Below, piece after piece: positions 63,163 through 64,000 of a stretch of 64,000 nt of DNA (its first letter is position 1; every line of letters begins with the position of its first letter). The position numbers and the translations under genes are program-made. The stretch is from Lishizhenia sp965656535 (GTDB lineage: Bacteria; Bacteroidota; Bacteroidia; Flavobacteriales_D; Crocinitomicaceae): NCBI GenBank assembly GCA_965656535.1, contig CBFHKX010000001.1:248001-312000 (forward strand), read 5' to 3'. A model generated the notes under the pieces. That model made no database searches, was not told the DNA's origin, and saw only the letters and a program-made list of their open reading frames with translations.

Positions 63163-64000
63163 TTATCTTCTTACTTCAATCATTTGATACTCATTGATAG
63201 GATTTCCTGCCGTATCAACAGCAGTAATAATATAAACATAATTTCCTGGTTCAACCGGTTCACCTGTTAAATCTATTCCACCCCAGCTAAATGCTGCATC
63301 AGAAGACTTAAATACAACTTGATTAGAACGATCTAAAATGGTAATTTGAAAATCCGATAGGTTCTTTGTTTCTAAAACAAGTGCATCATTAAACCCGTCA
63401 TTGTTACAGGTTACAACACTTGGCAATTTACCAATTTCTCCTACAGCTTCACTTCCCACAGAAACCGTACTTCTCTTTTGTAAATCTCCCTTTATAATTC
63501 TTGCCTCGACCTCATATTTACCAGAAGAGTTATAAAGGTGTTTTGCTTCTCTTTGTGTACTGTAATTTCCATCTCCAAAACTCCACTCAATGAAATCATA
63601 GTCATCCGTATCTAAACTAAACACGTATACACCGTCATCATTTTGAGATATAATTGAAAACTCAGGCAAAGTTTTCTTCTCATTCTCAACAGCTAAGATC
63701 TTTTTATTCTGATTTGGATTATTCAAAGAATCTGTATTGCTTAGTACAGTACTCTTCTGTTTAATATATAACGGAATACTATCAGCCGAATAGTTTGTAT
63801 TCTCTTTAAAACTAGAGTCCGAAAACACATGAACATTATTTTCCTCTTTTGAATTATTCACCTCATCAGCGCTAATACTAGTTATAATATCTTCATTTTC
63901 TTCGGCAGGAGAAGGTTTAACTTCTTTATTCTCTACAAAAACCTTTTTATTCTCACCTTCTTTAGGAATACTATTTTGCTTGTTAATTGAAACGTTTGAA
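63163..64000 (-). CDS. PKD / gliding-motility C-terminal domain protein, 5' end beyond the window
   Basis: At least 278 codons; the frame stays open past the internal GTG at 63861 to the window edge, so the N-terminus is missing. The visible part is a Ser/Glu/Lys-rich, low-complexity region, then a PKD-like domain (EWSFGDGNYSTQREAKHLYN, KYEVEARI) and a C-terminal gliding-motility-associated domain (VVTCNNDGFNDALVLETKN, VFKSSDAAFSWGGIDLTGE, NYVYIITAVDTAGN). It lacks the full type B sorting ending in R-rich residues but closes with EVRR. Probably membrane-anchored or T9SS-secreted; function unknown. Ends at a strong terminator. Confidence 0.8.
   Translation of the reverse strand, partial: SNVSINKQNSIPKEGENKKVFVENKEVKPSPAEENEDIITSISADEVNNSKEENNVHVFSDSSFKENTNYSADSIPLYIKQKSTVLSNTDSLNNPNQNKKILAVENEKKTLPEFSIISQNDDGVYVFSLDTDDYDFIEWSFGDGNYSTQREAKHLYNSSGKYEVEARIIKGDLQKRSTVSVGSEAVGEIGKLPSVVTCNNDGFNDALVLETKNLSDFQITILDRSNQVVFKSSDAAFSWGGIDLTGEPVEPGNYVYIITAVDTAGNPINEYQMIEVRR

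Overview
The window reads as chromosomal DNA of a member of the Bacteroidota, most likely a marine or aquatic Flavobacteriales bacterium (Cryomorphaceae/Crocinitomicaceae-like). The reasons are low GC content, abundant type IX secretion system (T9SS) cargo with type A and type B sorting domains, PorZ and PorP/SprF-like proteins, SprB-type repeats, A-rich translation starts without Shine-Dalgarno sequences, and repeated TAnnTTTG promoter -7 elements. The family-level placement is an inference; no rRNA is present to test it.

Layout. 1-2.7 kb: a fatty acid desaturase (-) divergent from phosphoglycerate kinase (+). 2.7-7.8 kb: a compact minus-strand operon of a GEVED-domain T9SS protein, three tandem kelch T9SS proteins and a small DUF4907-like lipoprotein. 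7.9-13.6 kb: a four-gene minus-strand surface module (S74-tail-like protein with a 7-bp tandem repeat at its start, lipoprotein, 959-residue T9SS protein, lipoprotein), bracketed by REP-like hairpin repeats that include an identical 54-bp direct repeat on both sides. 13.7-20.6 kb: an S9 peptidase, a lipoprotein with PEP-mobile and pyruvate-phosphate-dikinase ATP domains, a DUF2141 protein, an RsuA/RluB pseudouridine synthase, a lipoprotein and an outer-membrane protein. 20.6-28.8 kb: porZ-recO (-) and a plus-strand operon hemW, fRMsr, Ig-like lipoprotein, LPG-synthase-TM-like membrane protein, LD-carboxypeptidase.

28.9-43.8 kb: an adhesin locus on the minus strand. A TPR/transmembrane/LuxR-HTH regulator is followed by a small secreted protein, a ~1750-residue type B adhesin (C-type lectin and HYR domains, interrupted by a 100-N assembly gap), a PorP/SprF protein, an OmpA/PD40 protein and a 1464-residue adhesin with ten SprB-like repeats. 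43.8-50.7 kb: tRNA-Arg, YraN, a lipoprotein and second LD-carboxypeptidase, two GTG-initiated glycosyltransferases, and the long form of IspG. 50.9-57.8 kb: a minus-strand operon DUF4175 - RsbW-like ATPase - ybeY - mnmG - methyltransferase that carries three parS-like sites, which suggests closeness to the replication origin. 57.9-64 kb: gltX-folB, tRNA-Cys, an outer-membrane protein, a CotH-kinase/lamin-tail protein and the 3' part of a PKD/gliding C-terminal-domain protein that runs off the window.

The common theme is the cell envelope and surface. T9SS machinery parts and regulators sit among many T9SS cargo proteins, interspersed with conserved housekeeping genes. No CRISPR array, integrase, insertion sequence or rRNA was seen.
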